64,000 nt of DNA from NCBI RefSeq assembly GCF_002234675.1, contig NC_019875.2:25076299-25140298 (forward strand), in the 5' to 3' direction. The notes below the pieces were generated by a model that was not told the DNA's origin, did no database searches, and saw only the letters and a program-made list of their open reading frames with translations. Below, in pieces: positions 13,346-25,275 of this stretch; position 1 is the stretch's first letter, and every line of letters starts with the position of its first letter. This DNA comes from Oryzias latipes. Its lineage: Eukaryota > Chordata > Actinopteri > Beloniformes > Adrianichthyidae. The position numbers and the translations under genes are program-made.

Positions 13346-14150
13346 GCACAATTAGTTTAATAACCGGTTCCGCTAAATATAAATTACCAATCAAGTGTAA
13401 ACCACTGTGTTTACCCACCCCATGTTATCAAGGTTTCCATCTTAAGAACAATTTCTAGAACAGCCATCAAAGAGGTGAAAATTTGGTTCCACGGTTTGTT
13501 ACATCAATTGTGAATAATGGAGGAAGAAATATTGTATAGGTCTGATGGAAATTGGCTTCATCAGACTAATCAAGGACTTGGGTGAGTGGTGAAACATTTC
13601 AATGAAGAAGATTTTAACCACTTATGTTGCTACTTTTCAACATAACATCAAATCCAAGACTCTATTTGATTTAAAATCAGCTTGAAAAAATAAACTTTAA
13701 AGACTGTTTTTTTTTATTTAATTGGAAATTAGGTCAGGTATAAAGCTTTTTTTTGTTTTTGGTCATTATATATAAAAGTGCTAAAAGTGGTATTCCACTG
13801 CAGTTCGCTGCGGTAGCTGTGTTTGTCAAGAATGCATCTCATCCTGTAAAACTTGCTAAACATCCCCATACCATCACACTTCTTCCTCCTTATTGGATGT
13901 TGATGTCACACTGTGGCACCATCCTTTCATCTTTTTAACAGCTCACAAAGGTTCTTTGTGAGAAACCAAAGATTTGAAGTTGTGATTCAGAAAAGCTTCT
14001 TCCAGTTAGTACTTCAGTGTTTTCTGGCCCTGGGAAGTCTTTTTTTGTTCTGGCGTCTCAGCATTAACCCTCTTGCTGCAGATCCTCCCGCCAATCTCGC
14101 AACTCAGTCTTCTCTGAACAGTTCAAACTGTAAAATTATTCTAAAACCAC
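13346..14150. other. Intergenic sequence, nothing recognised
   Basis: Unique sequence with a 129-codon open frame at its right end. That frame is long only because it runs through the following TAA microsatellite in a stop-free register (poly-isoleucine). Confidence 0.45.
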
Positions 14151-14154
14151 AGTT

Positions 14155-14155
14155 G

Positions 14156-14238
<83 letters not shown>
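14155..14238. repeat. TAA/ATT trinucleotide microsatellite, about 28 units
   Basis: An uninterrupted run of TAA units about 84 bp long lies directly against the LTR-like block that starts at 14,241. Confidence 0.95.
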
Positions 14239-14240
14239 CC

Positions 14241-14612
14241 TGTCATGGTTTGCGTTTCCTTGTATTGGTTTTTGCGCTCCGTCTTGTTTCTGTCATGTTT
14301 GAGTTCTGTTTCCTGTTTTATTTTGAAAGGTTTACTGTTCTGTCATGGTTTTGAGTTTTACTTCCCTAGTCCCAATCTCTCCTGATCATGTTCACCTGTG
14401 TCTTGTCAGTGCTGTTTGTATTTAAGTCTTGTCTCTGCCTTCCTCTTGTGCTGGTCTATTAACGTCTCATCCCTGACTCCCTTCTGCCATGTGTTCATGC
14501 TATGCCCACAGTAAGTTTAGTTTTGTTTTCCTGCTTTGCAGCGCTTTTTCTTAGTTGAATAAATCCCTTGCCCTAACTGTGTGCCTCCTGTCTCTGCATT
14601 TTGGGTCCTCCA
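14241..14612 (+). mobile_element. Possible solo LTR of a retrotransposon
   Basis: The block begins TGTCATGGTTTG and can be read to a CA at 14,611-14,612, the TG...CA outline of an LTR. It contains a TATA-like TATTTAAG at 14,419-14,426 and an AATAAA at 14,558-14,563, in the order expected for U3-R-U5. The closing GTCTCTGCATTTTGGGTCC resembles LTR ends of Ty3/gypsy-type elements in fish. No internal gag/pol region is adjacent and no target-site duplication was found because the left flank is a microsatellite. Family assignment is from memory and uncertain. Confidence 0.45.
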
Positions 14613-14629
14613 TGCTCACCAGTCCCCCC

Positions 14630-15165
14630 CAACCTGAAAAATCCATTTTATTTAAAAGCGTCTTTTCAAGGAACTCAAGGATACTATACAAAGCAAAGGT
14701 CAGCAACTTCAAAATATTTAATTAAAAACACAATAAAAAATAACTGACAGAAAATCAAAAGTGAATCAGAATGAAAAGGCAGAATTAAACATGAGATTTG
14801 AGTTTAGATTTGAAAGTTGGTAAGGAGTCTGGTACGAAGGTCAGGAGGGCGGAAATTCAGGGTTTGGGAACCCAGCAGCTGAAGGCTCGGCTTCCCATGG
14901 TAACGAGTCTGGCCGGAGAAGCAGAGAGCTGAACATAGGAGGAGGAACAACGGAACGAGAGGGGGTTTTGATATGAAGTATTTCGGAAAGATAAGGAGGA
15001 GCCAGGTTATGGAGGCCCTTAAAGGTAAACAGCAGGAGTTTGAATTTGATTCTGGAGGTTATGGGAAGCCAGTGCAGCTGGAGGAGATCCGGGGTGATAT
15101 GACTGAAGAATTGGGTTCTGGAGATGATGCGGGCAGCTGAGTTAAGCTGTTCTTGAAGCTGTTCT
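14630..15165. repeat. Dispersed teleost repeat, LINE-tail-like
   Basis: The block starts with a TTTATTTAAAAGCGTC motif, as seen at the reversed 3' ends of teleost LINE-type repeats. It continues with a G-rich purine segment around GTTATGGAGGCCCTTAAAGG and GGAAGCCAGTGCAGCTGGAGG. These phrases recur in many fish genomes. No reverse-transcriptase motif was found. The boundaries are approximate. Confidence 0.5.
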
Positions 15166-15170
15166 CTTGT

Positions 15171-15640
15171 GAGAACAGAACAGCTCCATCATGCAGCTGT
15201 TAAATTTCAGAAACGTGTCCTCTGGTTCAGTCGGATGTCTGCCAGACCTCTTCTTGTCAGGGTTTTCCAGAGTTCTTGAGCACCTTTGACTGTTAGAGAA
15301 GCTCTGCTCACTGACACATTTCTGTGAGGAAAGTCCACAAAATTTCCATGTTTTATTTGTCTGTCTCTCTTCCACTAGTTGTTCGGAATTTTTTATTTTA
15401 TTTTGGAAACTTCACACTAATTTAAGTTATAGAGAAGTTGGAGAAATATAACTGTAAAGCTTGATTACTGTAACCTTTTAATGTTTATACATAGCTTTAA
15501 TATATCAGACTATTCTCTGGCAAGGGTGAGTTTGCTAAAATGTATTTAAACCTCTTGTAGTTCACAATTGACTTTAGTATCATCTCAAGCTATTCAACGC
15601 CTTGAATTGGAACAAAATAACCATCCATTCATCTTCTGCT
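15171..15640. other. Intergenic sequence, nothing recognised
   Basis: Unique sequence between two repeats. No feature was recognised. Confidence 0.4.
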
Positions 15641-15644
15641 GCTC

Positions 15645-15960
15645 ATCCAGGACCGGATCGGGGGACCTCAGACCAGCCGCTTCACACTCTGCCGCAAACT
15701 GCTCCAATGCATGTTGGAGGTCCTAGCTCGATGAAGCCAACAAGACGACATCATGTGCAAAGAGCAGAGAGGAAATCCTGTGGTCCCCAAACCAGACTCC
15801 CTCTGGCCCCTGGCTGCACCTAGAAATTCTGTCCGTAAAGATTATGAGCAGAACCGGTGATAAAGGGCAGCCCTGCCGGAGTCCAACATGCACCAGGAAC
15901 AGGCCTGACTTACTGCCGGCTATACGAACCGGGTTATACAGAGACCGGACAACCCTTTAT
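15645..15960 (-). pseudogene. LINE reverse-transcriptase fragment, catalytic motif broken
   Basis: Read on the minus strand, this encodes VGLRQGCPLSPV, then FTDRISRCSQGPEGVWFGDH, then RISSLLFAHDVVLLASS. These are the conserved palm segments of a non-LTR retrotransposon reverse transcriptase. The catalytic box, normally FADD, reads FAHD (codons 15,761-15,750), so one catalytic aspartate is histidine. Only about 300 bp survives, with no start or downstream domain. The clade is not assigned. It is a dead fragment. Confidence 0.8.
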
Positions 15961-17552
15961 CAAAGCATACATAACTGTAATAACAGATGAACTGAAATTC
16001 GATCCCCTAAAGTTTTAAACTGGGTTTAAACTGTGTGAGATCCAGATCAAATGTTCACTGTAACTCTCTGTTCAGTGCATCTAAACATCTGTTTTTACGT
16101 AGATGACCCACAAATCAAGCGTGTATTATTCCAGCAGAGGGCAGCAGCTACCAATTTAAACTCATGACTGAACCTGTTCCTGTTATTAGCACGTTGGTTT
16201 TCTTCCATATTAAGCCCATTTTTTATGATGAGAAAACGACTTCTTAAAAAACATTTTAAATCTTGTGAAAATAAACCTGAACTACCACGGTTGGGTTCAG
16301 TGGTTTCATACTCGTCATCTTAAGTTATCTGTCTATTGAGGAGAGATTTATGAAGTCTGAGGTATGCCTGAAAGATTTTTTTGACCTCATGACTTTTTTT
16401 TGTTGTTCGAGCCGTAAATTCCCAGAAAGGAATTTAAATAAACTGCAAAGTCTCTCCTCCAGACATTATGCTTACCTCCTGGTTTGCAGCTCTGTCACTC
16501 AGCATAGATGAATATCCCTGCACACTCTTTACTCCCTCACCCCACTCAGCCTTTAACAATTAAGCCTTAACCCCTGAGCTCCATCTCTTACCATATATCA
16601 TCTTGCCCCCTAAACCACAAGACAACACTCCACCTTAAAAATTAATAAGGCTGACAACATACTTGACACTATTTCAATGCCCAGCATGTCCTCTGTGACT
16701 CATCAGCTCAGCAGTAAATCAGGCCAGGAGTAGCCTCCAGGGATCGCGTTTCTCCAAAGCGTCTTCAAAGAGCGGGAGCACCAATAACCAAACAATTACC
16801 AATAACACTCATTTCCATCCCAGAATAAAAGCAACTGTTTTGATGAAATGTAACAGGGAAACGAGCTGTAGCTGCTATGCCTTCACTGGATTTTTTTCTG
16901 CATGTTCTAAGCCATCAGTGAGGGTGAAGGCAGAGGCTTCATGGGTTATATTTAATCCAACCTCGCTGTTCTTTGGGATAATAACTTTTTTGCTCCATTT
17001 CAGGACTTGTCTGTCATCTTGACATGGCAATATCTTCCAACTCTACTGTTTCATAGTCAGTTTCATTTATTTCCAAATACCATTTCACACCCTGCTGGCT
17101 TTAACTAGGTATTATACAGCATGTGGAGAGTCTGCTGCAGATTGAATCGTGACACAGACAACAACGTTTCTGGTGACAAATAGGAAAATATTGTAAGTTA
17201 CAGACTTCATAGGCTTTTTTCTCTCTATTTTTATCAATCAGTTTTATATGGCATGTTTGCATTTAGATTGATTTAGTTACTCGTTATCTTGAAGCATGTG
17301 CTGTTCTATTTTATTTATATTTGTGAGCAGCATTAATGATAGTTGTCTTACAGGTAATTTTGGCCACTTTGCCTTCCACATATATAAATACAATTATTTT
17401 TTTCCTCTGAGGACACACATGATTTTGTTTCATTAAAAATGTTAAATAATCCTATGACCTGTTTTGGAGAAAAATCTGGTAAAATAGGCTCGTACGAATA
17501 ATATTAGCTAAAATGTAAACTGTTTTAGGGACTGCTTTTTGGTGAAATACTT
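15961..17552. other. Intergenic sequence, nothing recognised
   Basis: About 1.6 kb of unique sequence. No exon or named repeat was recognised. Confidence 0.4.
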
Positions 17553-17860
17553 GGTAACACTTTAGAATAAGATTCCTTAACATACAATTTATAAAACATT
17601 GACAAGCATTACAGCTTATTAACTCTGACAATTGCCTTTATAAACAACTTGTTACCATTTTATAACGCATTTTTGATAAATGATGTATAAACCAAATTAA
17701 CTATGCTTGTTGAATTTATTCTCAAATCTTATTTGAAGCTTATTAATACTTTTAATGGCATTTGTTAGACGTCCATCAATGTTAATAAATGACACATTAG
17801 TAATGGTTGTTAAGGTTTTGTAAATTGCTTTTTTTTTATTATTCTAAAGCAAAATACTTT
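17553..17860. repeat. MITE-like AT-rich repeat
   Basis: The left end reads GGTAACACTTTAGAATAAG, and near the right end ATTATTCTAAAGCAAAATAC gives an imperfect inverted match to it (CTTTAGAATAAT reversed). The interior repeats motifs such as TTAATAAATGACACATTAG and GTTGTTAAGG. This composition matches a non-autonomous DNA transposon common in teleosts. No coding capacity and no clear target duplication. Confidence 0.5.
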
Positions 17861-19970
17861 TTCATTTATTGACCAGTAAAGTCAGACACATGTTTGAAGA
17901 AGGTGTCCTATATTTAGACTTTTTAAAACTCTACTTACACAGCTGTTAAAGGCAATCTCATCATGAAAATATTCTAATCAAAAACGTATGATTTTTAGTT
18001 GTATTTGTGTTTTTTGTTGTAATTGTATTTCCTGCGGTGTTCCTGCACATGTCTTAATTTAAGGAACTGTATTTTTAGCCTAGAAATGGCATGTTTACAT
18101 CTGCTGTTGTTCTACACAGATGTTCATTAATATGGATCGACCCCATCAAATAAACTCATAAACCAAACTGTTTTATTCATAAAGACTTGGACATAAAAAG
18201 AAAAAGAGCTATTATTCTTTATGTCTATGTCCAGAGCCCATTTTTGATGGAATTTAATTATTTTCCTCTTGAATTGACATTTATTTTTGGCATTTCAACT
18301 GCAAAGAAAATTTTACCTGAGGTTCAGTAAATGCTTCTTAAATGTCATCTTAGACTAATGATATGCGCTGACTGTCAATTCAGTGAAGTATTCTGACCGT
18401 AAAGCTGCACGGGTGTTTGAAGGTCAGCCTTAAAGACTGTTTAGAGGATGCTCCAGTTACCTCCTGGCAGAGATAAAAACTATCGTGTGATTCTGCAACA
18501 AACGCAGAACACTGTGATCCAGCCAACTATTTTGTGGAATCACAATCTTCTCATTCTTGTCCCTTTGTACCTGTGAAATAAAAGCAGCCCAAAAATTAGG
18601 ATGAACAATCCCATTTTTCTTACATGAATCACTTGCTGGCTCTTCCACAGAAGTGAAATTAAGAGCTAGAGATGTATCTGTCACTTATTTGCTCTTCTTT
18701 GGTTTTCGCCCAGCTAACGGGCACAGGGGGCTCCATCTGGATGGATCACCCATGGATTTGTGTTGCCAGTAGGTGGTCCTGCCCACGGCTTGGTGGGTGA
18801 GTGTGGTATAGTCCCAGCTGCCACTGTCACTGACATATCAGAGCTGTTTATTAAGAGGATGACAACTCTATCAAGCCCCATAAGCGGGCCCTCGTGCACA
18901 GGAGTTCTTTTGTTACTTTCAGGGAGGGTGTCATCAATCTTGCTGCCATGCTACTCTCTTGAGCTGTTGATGGCAAACACGATTCCTCCCTTTCTGCCTG
19001 GCCTCTCTCGCCTCGCAGTCTGGATTCAGGCGTGGTGAAGGGGATCGGGGAGATAGTAGGACTTTCCCCGAGAGTGCCGCTTCTTGACAGGCGACAGAGC
19101 GGACCGTTTGGACACCAAGGGTGGATATATGGGACCATGTAATGAAAAGACGTTGACAGGACCTGCTTGCTCTGTAATGAAGGTCCTCTCGAGCTGTGAA
19201 TGGATACACACATCCTTCACGGTTTTGTCTCCCTGCCTTTTTCCCAGAATCAATCTCATCCATTTTAAGCTAAAAAGAAGGTGTAAAAGAAGCAGCCCCG
19301 TGACAACCGTCCGCAGCGTTCAACATTGTGCGTCGTCATCGTGGGTGAATTTTCATTCAAGTTTATCTGGAGCCACTATTTCCATCTAAATCCCGTCTCT
19401 AAATGTGCAGCAAAATTTTCACCTTTCATTTTCTGTCAGTGTTACTCAAGTCTGAGTGTGGCTCAAGGAGACTATGATGTATGTACTCCACTTTAGCATT
19501 GACTGAGGTCACAGACTCCATAAATGTCTTGGACAAGTCTGATATTTTAATCTCTTTTTAGTGAGGGGATGTTGGACCTTTGCCCAATCAATACACAGGG
19601 CAACAGCCTTGCCAAGATATCTCATGGTAAATTTTCATTGTTCTGTCTGGAAGCAGAAATGTCAACCAAAAACAAAAAGCTCAAAGATGACACTGAAATA
19701 TGATTGTCTGCAGTCAAAAATAACCTTCATTTATTTTTACCCAGAATCCTCTAATGAACACAGGAAAAAAAAAAAAAAAAACATGCCAAACACAAAGAGG
19801 GCAGAGTGGCACCTGAAATCTCCCCTTTTTTCCCCTCTCAAATCAAATCCAAACTGTTTAATTTATCAGTCAACAAAAGCCTAAAATGGTAGAGAGAGAG
19901 AGGGGGGGGGGGGGGGTTGTGGAGGTGGTGTGCAGCTTTCTTTGTGAGCGCACACAGCCAAAAATATCAA
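17861..19970. other. Intergenic sequence with homopolymer tracts
   Basis: Mostly unique sequence. There is a poly-A run near 19,765-19,781 and a GA-then-poly-G tract near 19,891-19,916. The 18,650-19,400 part is more GC-rich and has several overlapping open frames on both strands (up to 120 codons), but none shows a domain, splice pattern or frame preference. Confidence 0.4.
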
Positions 19971-19974
19971 AACA

Positions 19975-20300
19975 CTCTCTCACATTAACATTGCTAATTT
20001 GTTTGCCAGTGGTTTCCAAGGCGCCGAATAATTGGCTGTGAGATATTGTTTGTTCAGGTGTTCTGCATAATTGAATTCTGTATTGAAATACTCCGGATGA
20101 ATGTGGAAGAAGTACTGAAAATAGTGCGCTTTGTGATACATTTTCTTTCAAACGGAGTGATTGGTGTAGATTAATTCTCATCCCAATAGCGACGAGTGAT
20201 GATTGCTGCGCATTAATTTTCTGGCTAATGTACAAAGCACACACGTTTTGAATTACAAATCAAGCCGTGTTCATCCGTTTCAAATTAACGTCTGGTTGTT
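19975..20300. promoter_or_regulatory. Candidate conserved non-coding element
   Basis: Unique, non-repetitive sequence dense in homeodomain-type cores (GAATAATTGG, ATAATTGAAT, GATTAATTC, CATTAATTTT) between longer runs of balanced composition. This texture is common in enhancers near developmental regulators such as pbx1. No open frame of interest covers it. The call rests on appearance only. Confidence 0.28.
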
Positions 20301-21060
20301 GAAGCTCCTTTTGTAGATTATTTTTGAGGGGGATAAGGCTTTCTTTGCTCGTGGTGACCTTTTGAAAGTCGCAGATTGGTTTCACGCACCCATTATTTCA
20401 CCAAAACACTGCTTTTCTCATTGTTCCGCAGTGAGTTGGATGCTGATAAGCCTCGGAGGAAGTTTTCCGCTGCTGAGCTGGGCCCACTTGCACATGTGGA
20501 AGTGATATAGCATCCAGCTGGACACATGTGTTGACAGAGTCGGGTGATGTATTTGATCATAGTTAGTCGTGAGGAGGGTCTTGGTTGGGTCTGATTCAGC
20601 CAAGCAGTGCTGACCTAACGCCTTGACTCAATCAGTCACCTTGTCCTCCCCTTGACTCCTCACCCCCTGATCCTTCTCTCCCACCCCAATGGACCCAAGA
20701 AAAACAACTCGACTGCTTGAGACCCTCCCTGCCCTTAAAGCCACGTCCCGACAGAAATAAATCACGGAAGAAATCAATGCTTTGTTCTGTTTTCCAACAC
20801 TTTTCAAACACAGACTTTAAACTATGAGCTGCATAATCATTTCAAACGACAAAACCCCTCAATAATGGTTATAGCACATGACTCACTCAAGGAAAATCTA
20901 GTCCGAACAGTTTCAGATAAAAAAAATATCTAAAATTAAGAAAAAAAGTTTTTGTGATAGGAATAAAAAAAAATTGGCAGCAAAAAGAATCAATTTTACG
21001 TTCAAAAAATGACAAAAAAGTGACAAAAAATAAAAACTGAACTAAAGCTAAGAGTGGCAT
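20301..21060. other. Intergenic sequence, nothing recognised
   Basis: Unique sequence with A-rich stretches at 20,920-21,030. No feature was recognised. Confidence 0.4.
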
Positions 21061-22130
21061 TGTACAGCCTGCCACCCTAGCAGCACATCACAAATTCATA
21101 AATGGCGGCTTTTCTGTTTATTTTATCTCCATAGCAACAGTTTTATTTAAGTGGTGAGAAATGTGTCTAAATATCTTTTTGAAGATGAGTCAAAAGGGAA
21201 TTTTTGGATTTCCTTGCCAACTGAGGTTGATTGTTAACCACACCCACATTCCTAAAATGTTCATGGCATATGTCATATAACTTTGTTGAGCTCTAGCCAA
21301 GAATGTGTGTATTACATTTTCACAATATTCCGGTAAAATATGTACGACTATCAGGAAAATGCCACTTTTGCGAACTCACCAGGCTAATGCTGTTCAGAAT
21401 CTACAAACGTTAAAATCAACAATTCTTCCCAAAAATTATGAAGGAGTTATGAGGCGATTGATCAAAAATCCCTATGAGTTTAAATTTGTAGAAGATACTA
21501 AAATACAATTTTTAGGAGGACCTGGCTGCAGACATCAACAGCCAGAACCAGACGTTCACCCATATTGCTCAAAAATAACTTTATTTTAACTACTAACCCT
21601 AACACTTATGGTTTTTCCTGTTTTAAGCATTAATAAATGTTTCACAGTTGCGGTCAGGATTAGGTCAAGTTGTATAATTTTTGCTTTCCGTTGATGATGT
21701 CAGGTGTCATCTTGTCTGCAGCAGGGTCCCTCTCAATTTTTGGGGAAAATTCAATATGGCGGCCTCTTCCCAATGTCAAAGATATTTTCGTTGTGGTTGT
21801 AGACTTAACCTGTTGATGTCTGTTTAAACATAGCTCAAAAAAGTGTTCTTTTGTGCAATGATGCGAAAATTGCCAAATTTGACACTTTTTGACAACATGG
21901 CCACCAAGACATAGGTCCAGTGGACATCCCATAATCTTTCTTTGGATATTCCTGACACATGTCTTTGGTTTCTTCACTTAATTTTGAACTTATTCTTTGA
22001 GTTCTATAAGAAAGCTTTTTTCTTGGAGACTTCTCCCACTGTGATGTGATTGTTTTTGGGAGGGTGGTGTTGGGGGGTGGTTCACTATGCCCAAAATACA
22101 TTTTTCAGCAGGTACTAGGTGCATGCAAAC
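21061..22130. repeat. Probable old dispersed repeat
   Basis: Phrases such as GTTGAGCTCTAGCCAAGAATG and CTGCAGCAGGGTCCCTCTC followed by CAATATGGCGGCC are ones I associate with dispersed fish repeats. No terminal repeats or coding region could be found and the limits are approximate. Confidence 0.35.
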
Positions 22131-22495
22131 TTTGGTGAGTGTTTGAGGACGTGGCAGGGGCAATTTCCCGCTCAAACGCGCACTAAGAAAGAAGAATTGC
22201 AAAAATCAATGTGGTCCTTGCAGTCCAGGACTGCTGTGGGACACAATGAAAATAAAAAAAGTCATACTTTTCACACTGAGTTTAAACGTAAATCCAGTTT
22301 TAAATAAAAGACCATACTGGGTTTGCTATGCCAAAAAAATGGAAAAGAAATTCGGCCAAAAAATGAAAAAAAAAAAAACTCCGTACATAAGATAAAAATG
22401 TTCTACTTGACTTTACCAGAACATCAAAACACATTTGTACATTTTTTAACAAATTCAAGTCAAACTAAATGCTGTTACTGCTAGGAGCAGAAAAC
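22131..22495. other. Intergenic sequence, nothing recognised
   Basis: Short unique stretch with a poly-A run near 22,367-22,378. Confidence 0.4.
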
Positions 22496-22499
22496 TGGC

Positions 22500-23240
22500 T
22501 CATTCACCAGCCGCTCACATTTGTGCTGTGCAGGGATTCTGGTCCACTCCCGTCACATCATTGAAGTTTTTGGACGTTGTTCAGCTCCTTTAAATGTCCC
22601 ATCACAGCGTTTCTCTCAGTTTGATGACTTTGACTGGACCACTGCGACAGCTTTTCCTCTTTTCTGCTGGTGTATTCAAGGGGTCATTGTCCTGTTGTTT
22701 GATACAATTTTCTCCAAACTTAAAGCAGTTGTCAGACTTGCATTTGACCTTTTTGCAGGCTTCTTTGGGGGGGATTTGAAGGAGGACTACTGATGTGCTT
22801 TGCACTTTGGTTTCAAGTTTTCAATGGACCCAGTTCCAGATGTGCTGTGGTTGTTTCGGATACAGCTTTTTCCAACTTAAGCTTTGCTTTTTTATTCATG
22901 TATAGAGACGTTTTTGCTCCCTGAAAACCATGTTTTTGCAGACAAATCAATTTAAATAAATTTTTTTTTTATTCAACTTTTATTTAACATTTTCAAAATG
23001 CAACATGTCACAGTTGAAAGGAGACCTTCAGTGTCTACTTAGCTTGACCTGCAGGTGAACCTTTGCTCCTTGTCTATTCCAGGGATGATTTGTAACTGTA
23101 CTGACCATTTTCAATGTTTCAAACTTTTGCAGCTGTTTTGACCTTGTTATGTACCAATTCCCAGACAAATGGGATGCAGCAGTTTTAGTTTTATCTAACA
23201 TTTTAAGAATATAAACTAGAGATCCTCACAAAGGTAAACT
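22500..23240 (-). pseudogene. Probable degraded DNA-transposon remnant
   Basis: The plus strand has GACTTTGACTGGACCACTGC followed by GCTGGTGTATTCAAGGGGTC and CATTGTCCTGTTG. This word order is familiar from the antisense of an old DNA-transposon coding region dispersed in fish and amphibians. The reading frame is broken throughout and termini were not found. Superfamily is not assigned. The 67-codon minus-strand frame at 22,602-22,805 is a surviving scrap at best. Confidence 0.4.
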
Positions 23241-24780
23241 TTTGTGGTTGATGCCTACTTTTTTTTCATCTGAATGGAGGCACTATTGGAGTATCCAGGA
23301 TAGGACACAGTTTTTTTATTTCAATATTTCAAAAGTGTTAAAAGGACCTGTTTTACTCTGTTTGGATTTATTTTGAATTCAGTGCAATAAAATGTTTTGA
23401 CAGGTTTTTATGTAAATCAGACATAAAAAGCTTTGCTGCTCATCATGAGTTTAGATTGGGAGTGAGAACAAACCTGCAGTTAAAACCGCAGCCTGTTCAC
23501 TTCATGCATGAGCCGCTCAACTGTCAGACCGTTCTCAGCTGGTTCTCAGCCAACTTGCTGCAAGGTCCAGTGGAGAGCTGGAAATTGGCTGAGGGAGGCA
23601 ATTCCAAGTGGCTCCTTTTTGTCCTACAGTCAGTGAATAAAATATTGGACCATAATTCACGAGCTTCAGATTTGGCCAAAGCTCTGAAAATTGAAAATAG
23701 TTTTTTTGACAGTCGAATCAGAAAAAACATTACCTGTTCGTCCCAAAAGCACACTTTTGTGGGATTGGGCGTCCTTGATGTCTTATAGCAAAGTAAAAAG
23801 CATAAATGCATCACGCTAATACCTGCAGGTCTACCATATATTATCATACTTATTTATATAGCAAAACTTTGCTTTATACTTAAGTTGTGAATTCACACTA
23901 AAACACTGGAAACCACCTTGCAGCATGCTTGAAATGTAGTTCCTTCACAGTAAAGCAATTGCAATGCTTGTTTTCACATGACAAACTTGACATAACATTT
24001 AAATTCAATTCACACACCCCAAAAATGTTGGTGGTACCTAAGGTGCACATATATAAATATATATCTCACATTAGACATTTTGATTTTGCATTGGACTTTG
24101 ATTGCAGACAATAGAATTTCCCATGCTGATATCAATTAAGTTAATTTGATTTATCTTGTGACTTTACATTTAAGTGATTAGGGCTGAACTCAGGTGTGGA
24201 CCAAGATACTTGTAGTTATTTGGTGAACTGACGTGGCTCTAGGTACCTATGTTTGGAAATAATCTCCATCCAGACGTCAAACATTTGCTCAAACGCCAGG
24301 AAGAGAACATCACGTGTCTCCGAAGAACGCATGCAGATGGGTCTTGTGGTAAAAACCCACCAAATTTTTTTTATTTGGCAGAATTGTTGTTTTGTTGTTG
24401 TTGGAACCAGATTCGGTGTTGTTTGGGGACACAGTTGTCTAATTGTAGGTGGTCACTTTCCACCGAGAGGGATGCTTCCAAGCTTGATCTCCCAAAAGTG
24501 ACATTTTTGTGAGCTTTGCAGGAGGACATGGCACTACAAAATGGTATTTACTTGACTTTCTCCCGCAGGCCATTGAATAAATAGATTGAATGGGGAAAAA
24601 AAAAATCTGTTCTTATCATCTTGACAAGCTGCAGGAAATGTGTACAATGTGAGGACTAAGGATAAACCAGCAAATGTGCATTTCTGTCTGTGGGTTGAGT
24701 TTGAGGAATAACATAGAGAAAAGTATCAATAGGCTGTTTTGTTACATTTAATTCATTTTTTCTTTTCGTTAATTCTTTTA
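23241..24780. other. Intergenic sequence, nothing recognised
   Basis: About 1.5 kb of unique AT-rich sequence with no recognised exon or element. The overlapping frames at 23,456-23,847 (plus and minus) lack any recognisable domain. Confidence 0.4.
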
Positions 24781-24784
24781 TGAA

Positions 24785-25275
24785 TAATGATTACATGTGT
24801 ATTATGTAAAAATGTAGGCATAAAATATATGAAGATTGGGGATGGGAATTGTAATGATTTTTCTTCTACTCCCTCCTTTTTCAAGCCCTTTATCACTTTC
24901 TGTTTGTATAACTATTTTATTTTGTGTTTGAAAATAAAAGGAAATCAATCAATCAAGCAAGCAAGCATATTTTATGAGTTTCTCTTTAATCCACAGTGTC
25001 ATTCATTTTATGTTTTTACTTTGTTTTGCTCGTATGGGTTTGATTATATAAGCTTGTTTTTTCCCACTCCTTTTCAAGCAATAAATCAAGCTCTACTTGC
25101 CTTTAGTTAATGATCACTATATTTAATTAAGCAAATGTGACTTAAGTGTGACTCTGTTTTTTTTATCTATGGATTTAATCATTTCTGTAATGAGTTTGAT
25201 AAATCTGTGTTACTGTTTTATTGTATTGACTACAATGTTTGAAATCAATCAATCAATCAATCAATTAATCTTAAA
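24785..25275 (+). repeat. LINE 3'-end fragments with ATCA tails
   Basis: Several 3'-UTR-like pieces lie in series. Each has a CTCC-rich word (CCCTCCTTTTTCAAGC near 24,870, CCCACTCCTTTTCAAGCA near 25,063). Two end in TTTGAAA followed by ATCAATCAATCA (24,920-24,960 and 25,240-25,268). The same CCCACTCCTTTTCAAGCA word occurs downstream of a LINE coding remnant at 49,783-49,802, so these are most likely 3' ends of that family. No coding part remains here. Confidence 0.5.

Noticed and set aside
13913..14302. A 129-codon frame with a long isoleucine run
   Set aside because: It is open because it passes through the TAA/ATT microsatellite in its ATA/ATT register.
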